The notes below the pieces were generated by a model, which saw nothing but the letters and a program-made list of their open reading frames with translations, had not been told where the DNA came from and did not search any database. From NCBI RefSeq assembly GCF_964204645.1, contig NC_134028.1, forward strand, positions 9,279,001-9,343,000: a stretch of 64,000 nucleotides of DNA. Direction: 5' to 3'. Within the stretch, counting starts at the first letter, position 1; every line of letters begins with the position of its first letter. Made by a program: the position numbers and the translations under genes. This DNA is from Tubulanus polymorphus. Its lineage: Eukaryota; Nemertea; Palaeonemertea; Tubulaniformes; Tubulanidae. Shown here piece by piece: positions 61,632-64,000 of this stretch.

Positions 61632-64000
61632 AAATTACATACATATATACTAATTTCAAAATATACGAATGCTGGATTTACGAAATTCAGAATGTTTTGA
61701 AAATATCATCTCTTGGTCATCCCATAGTTTACTGGTGTATTCCCTCCCTCTGAAAGCTCGTTTGTATCGGCTTCGGTTAAGACAACCGAACTCTAGCAAG
61801 CGGAGATATTACGTACGGACGAGTCACGTGTCTATACGGTCTGGACGTCGTGTATTATTGATCCCAGTTCGTGTTCGAAAATAATTCGAGCATGATTTTT
61901 TTTCAATAATCGATAGAAAGTTCTGATCGTTATTTCACCATCGATACGATAAGCGACTGCCGATGGGGAGTGCTCGTGCGAAATGACTAATATTAGAACT
62001 GTATTATCAATAATACTTTCTATTTTATCGTAGATTTACGACAGAGTTCTATATTTAAGTTCCAGGCCTACGTCGTGTAGATCAAACGTGATACCCACTA
62101 CATCTTAGAGAATTGATTTTAGAATTCAACCCACCACTTAAATCGCGTTGCCCGTAGTTATAGTGAATGAATCGCGCTGTTATATTGAGTCTCAACTCAA
62201 ATTCATCGTATTTCGTGAAATTCCTGAAGTGTTTTCGATTTTTCGCGTATGGTGCTTTTTGTCCACGGGCCAGGGTGGTGGCTGGTTTTAATTGTATCAG
62301 GGGAAACGTTTTGACTGCGAAGTACCTTACGAAATCTCACAATAGGGTATGTCATTACGAATCGATCGACCCCATCCCATAAACGCGAGTACGGACCCAC
62401 CCAAAATATATCTCACATTATAATTTGAATGTCTTTGTAAACGATGATTTGGTCGACTTTTAACAACGATAAAGTGAAGAATTAGACAACTATGTGAGAT
62501 AATCATGATCAAATGGCTTAAGGCCTGTTCCATTCAATCATATCTGCCTTCCTGGTCATATTAGGACTGTTGTTAACTGGAAATCATTTGAAAAATAGAA
62601 ATGGGGATTGTTTTCAGGGATAATAACGTGAATTGCTTTTCACGATACATCCAAATCGCGGAGGGACATCGATATATAGCACAAAGAACAACTGCATCAA
62701 CTTGAAATACCAACCTCTGTTTTTTTTCTTGAAATATAGGGATCGAGCTAGTCATAGATTTCGTTTGATTATTTGGTGTCCCTTACAAACCCCATATACC
62801 TGCCTGCATCGAAACAGGGGTTATGATTTTGAAATCGGAAATCGAAGTACAGATATAATTGTTTGATCGGTGGTTGAGTTGACAGAATTCTTTTTTTGTG
62901 TAAATCGAAGAACATGATTGGGAAATTTGTTTTTAGTATATTATATAAGTCCGTGCCAAAAAATTTGTATCCAAGTAGTAAGTTGTTAGCATTATTATAA
63001 CATCATGTATGTAATAAGCTTCTAGGTAATCAAGATTTTGAGTTCTTAACCTTCGCTGTCGTTGCTGGCTGAAGGGCGTACGTACATGTTGCTAATTCGA
63101 TGTAGATTCCTACTAAACTAATTTCAGATAATGAACGCTTGAGAGACGACATGTCAACAAGTGTCCACCGCGACCAGTAGTTCATCTGTAACAGAAAACT
63201 AACTTCATTTGCGGAATGATCGTCCTGAGTGTCCGTTATAGGAACTTAGCTTAATTAGTATCGGTGTATATAGCGACGGCTAGAATCTGTACGGTTGATA
63301 ATTAAATTTATCAGATTGGGAGACATATAGGGTGGCGTAACCGTAGGATAGCGCATCAATCACACTAATCCCATCGGCGTATGTGTCTAATAGAGTTTTT
63401 GGATCATATTCTGCAGGTTGTTGATATGTAACCGAACAGGATTTGTGTACAGCAGCAATTCTGAGCTTTTCATATGCCATTCTATGATTCGTAAAAGCAA
63501 ACATCATTGATATGAACAGTCTTGCTGTAATAGTTCGGTATGCTTCCACCGAGGACCATATAGATTGCAGCCCTATGAAGCATGATTAGATTCGGGACCT
63601 ATATTTCTAAGATAGAAATCATGGCGTATCCTCACCATATGTCGGGCTTGTATAGAGTTTCACCCGAAGGTGTTCGCGGTTCTTATAGAAACGCTTTAAA
63701 AACGCATGTTTCTTTATCGTGTGTTATTCCAATGCATTATACACGCCACACAATGGACTTCGTGTTTTCAAAACTGACGCGAATCGTGAAAACCTTGTCT
63801 GATGTATGGAACCCAGCGGGGTCCAGCCCTCTCCCAGTCAATCATACATTGATCCCGGGCCCCTTGACCTATGTCGATTCGGCTCGAAAACGCCGTCGAT
63901 TTATACCGGCTTTATATTTGCCCGCATTTGCGCGATATTTCCGAGCAGCAAGGCCTTAAAAGTAATCTATTTTTTCTACTCAAGTATAGCCACAGGTTAA

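Noticed and set aside
63280-63959. 89-codon minus frame and 125-codon plus frame near the right edge
   Set aside because: No recognisable domain; possibly exons of an unknown gene, but unsupported.

Overview
This looks like nuclear DNA from an invertebrate animal. The protein genes have introns with GTAAGT donors and AG acceptors. The recognisable proteins are animal families: heparan-sulfate 3-O-sulfotransferase and a rhodopsin-type GPCR. The tRNA genes lack an encoded CCA and end in pol III T-runs. The DNA is AT-rich and full of decayed mobile elements (Penelope-like, LINE, foldback and miniature elements, a satellite). The style of the GPCR hints at a lophotrochozoan, but that is inference.

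Layout. Positions 1-2,900 are a graveyard: a broken RecQ-like helicase exon, an AT-rich coding relic in three frames, small repeats and hairpins, and a broken Penelope-like reverse transcriptase. The reverse transcriptase abuts an oppositely oriented terminal repeat that carries a hammerhead-ribozyme-like core. Positions 3,101-4,383 hold a single-exon peptide-type GPCR broken by one frameshift after TM3. Positions 7,182-21,162 hold a complete two-exon HS 3-O-sulfotransferase (433 residues). Its 12.7-kb intron contains a 1.35-kb foldback element, LINE and Penelope-like relics, and three antisense tRNA genes (two Pro-CGG, one Leu-CAG). From about 21.8 to 45.4 kb there are no convincing protein genes. 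This stretch holds a duplicated tRNA-Arg(TCG) locus, a tRNA-Pro(AGG) cluster, a 154-bp tandem satellite, a 214-bp miniature element with perfect 62-bp inverted repeats and a 9-bp target duplication, and several dispersed repeats. At 45,707-46,209 lies exon 1 of a second HS 3-O-sulfotransferase on the same strand. Its second exon is not in the window, so the last 17.8 kb are probably its first intron, with more repeat copies.

The two sulfotransferases are Golgi type II membrane enzymes that would put a 3-O-sulfate on glucosamine in heparan sulfate. They share nearly the same PAPS-binding exon end but have unrelated stems, so they are tandem paralogues. The tRNA genes are independent pol III units. 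I found no convincing new multi-gene system. The most unusual signals are the foldback element, the fresh miniature element, the hammerhead-like core in the Penelope-like repeat, the duplicated tRNA loci with T-stem defects, and the paralogue pair itself.
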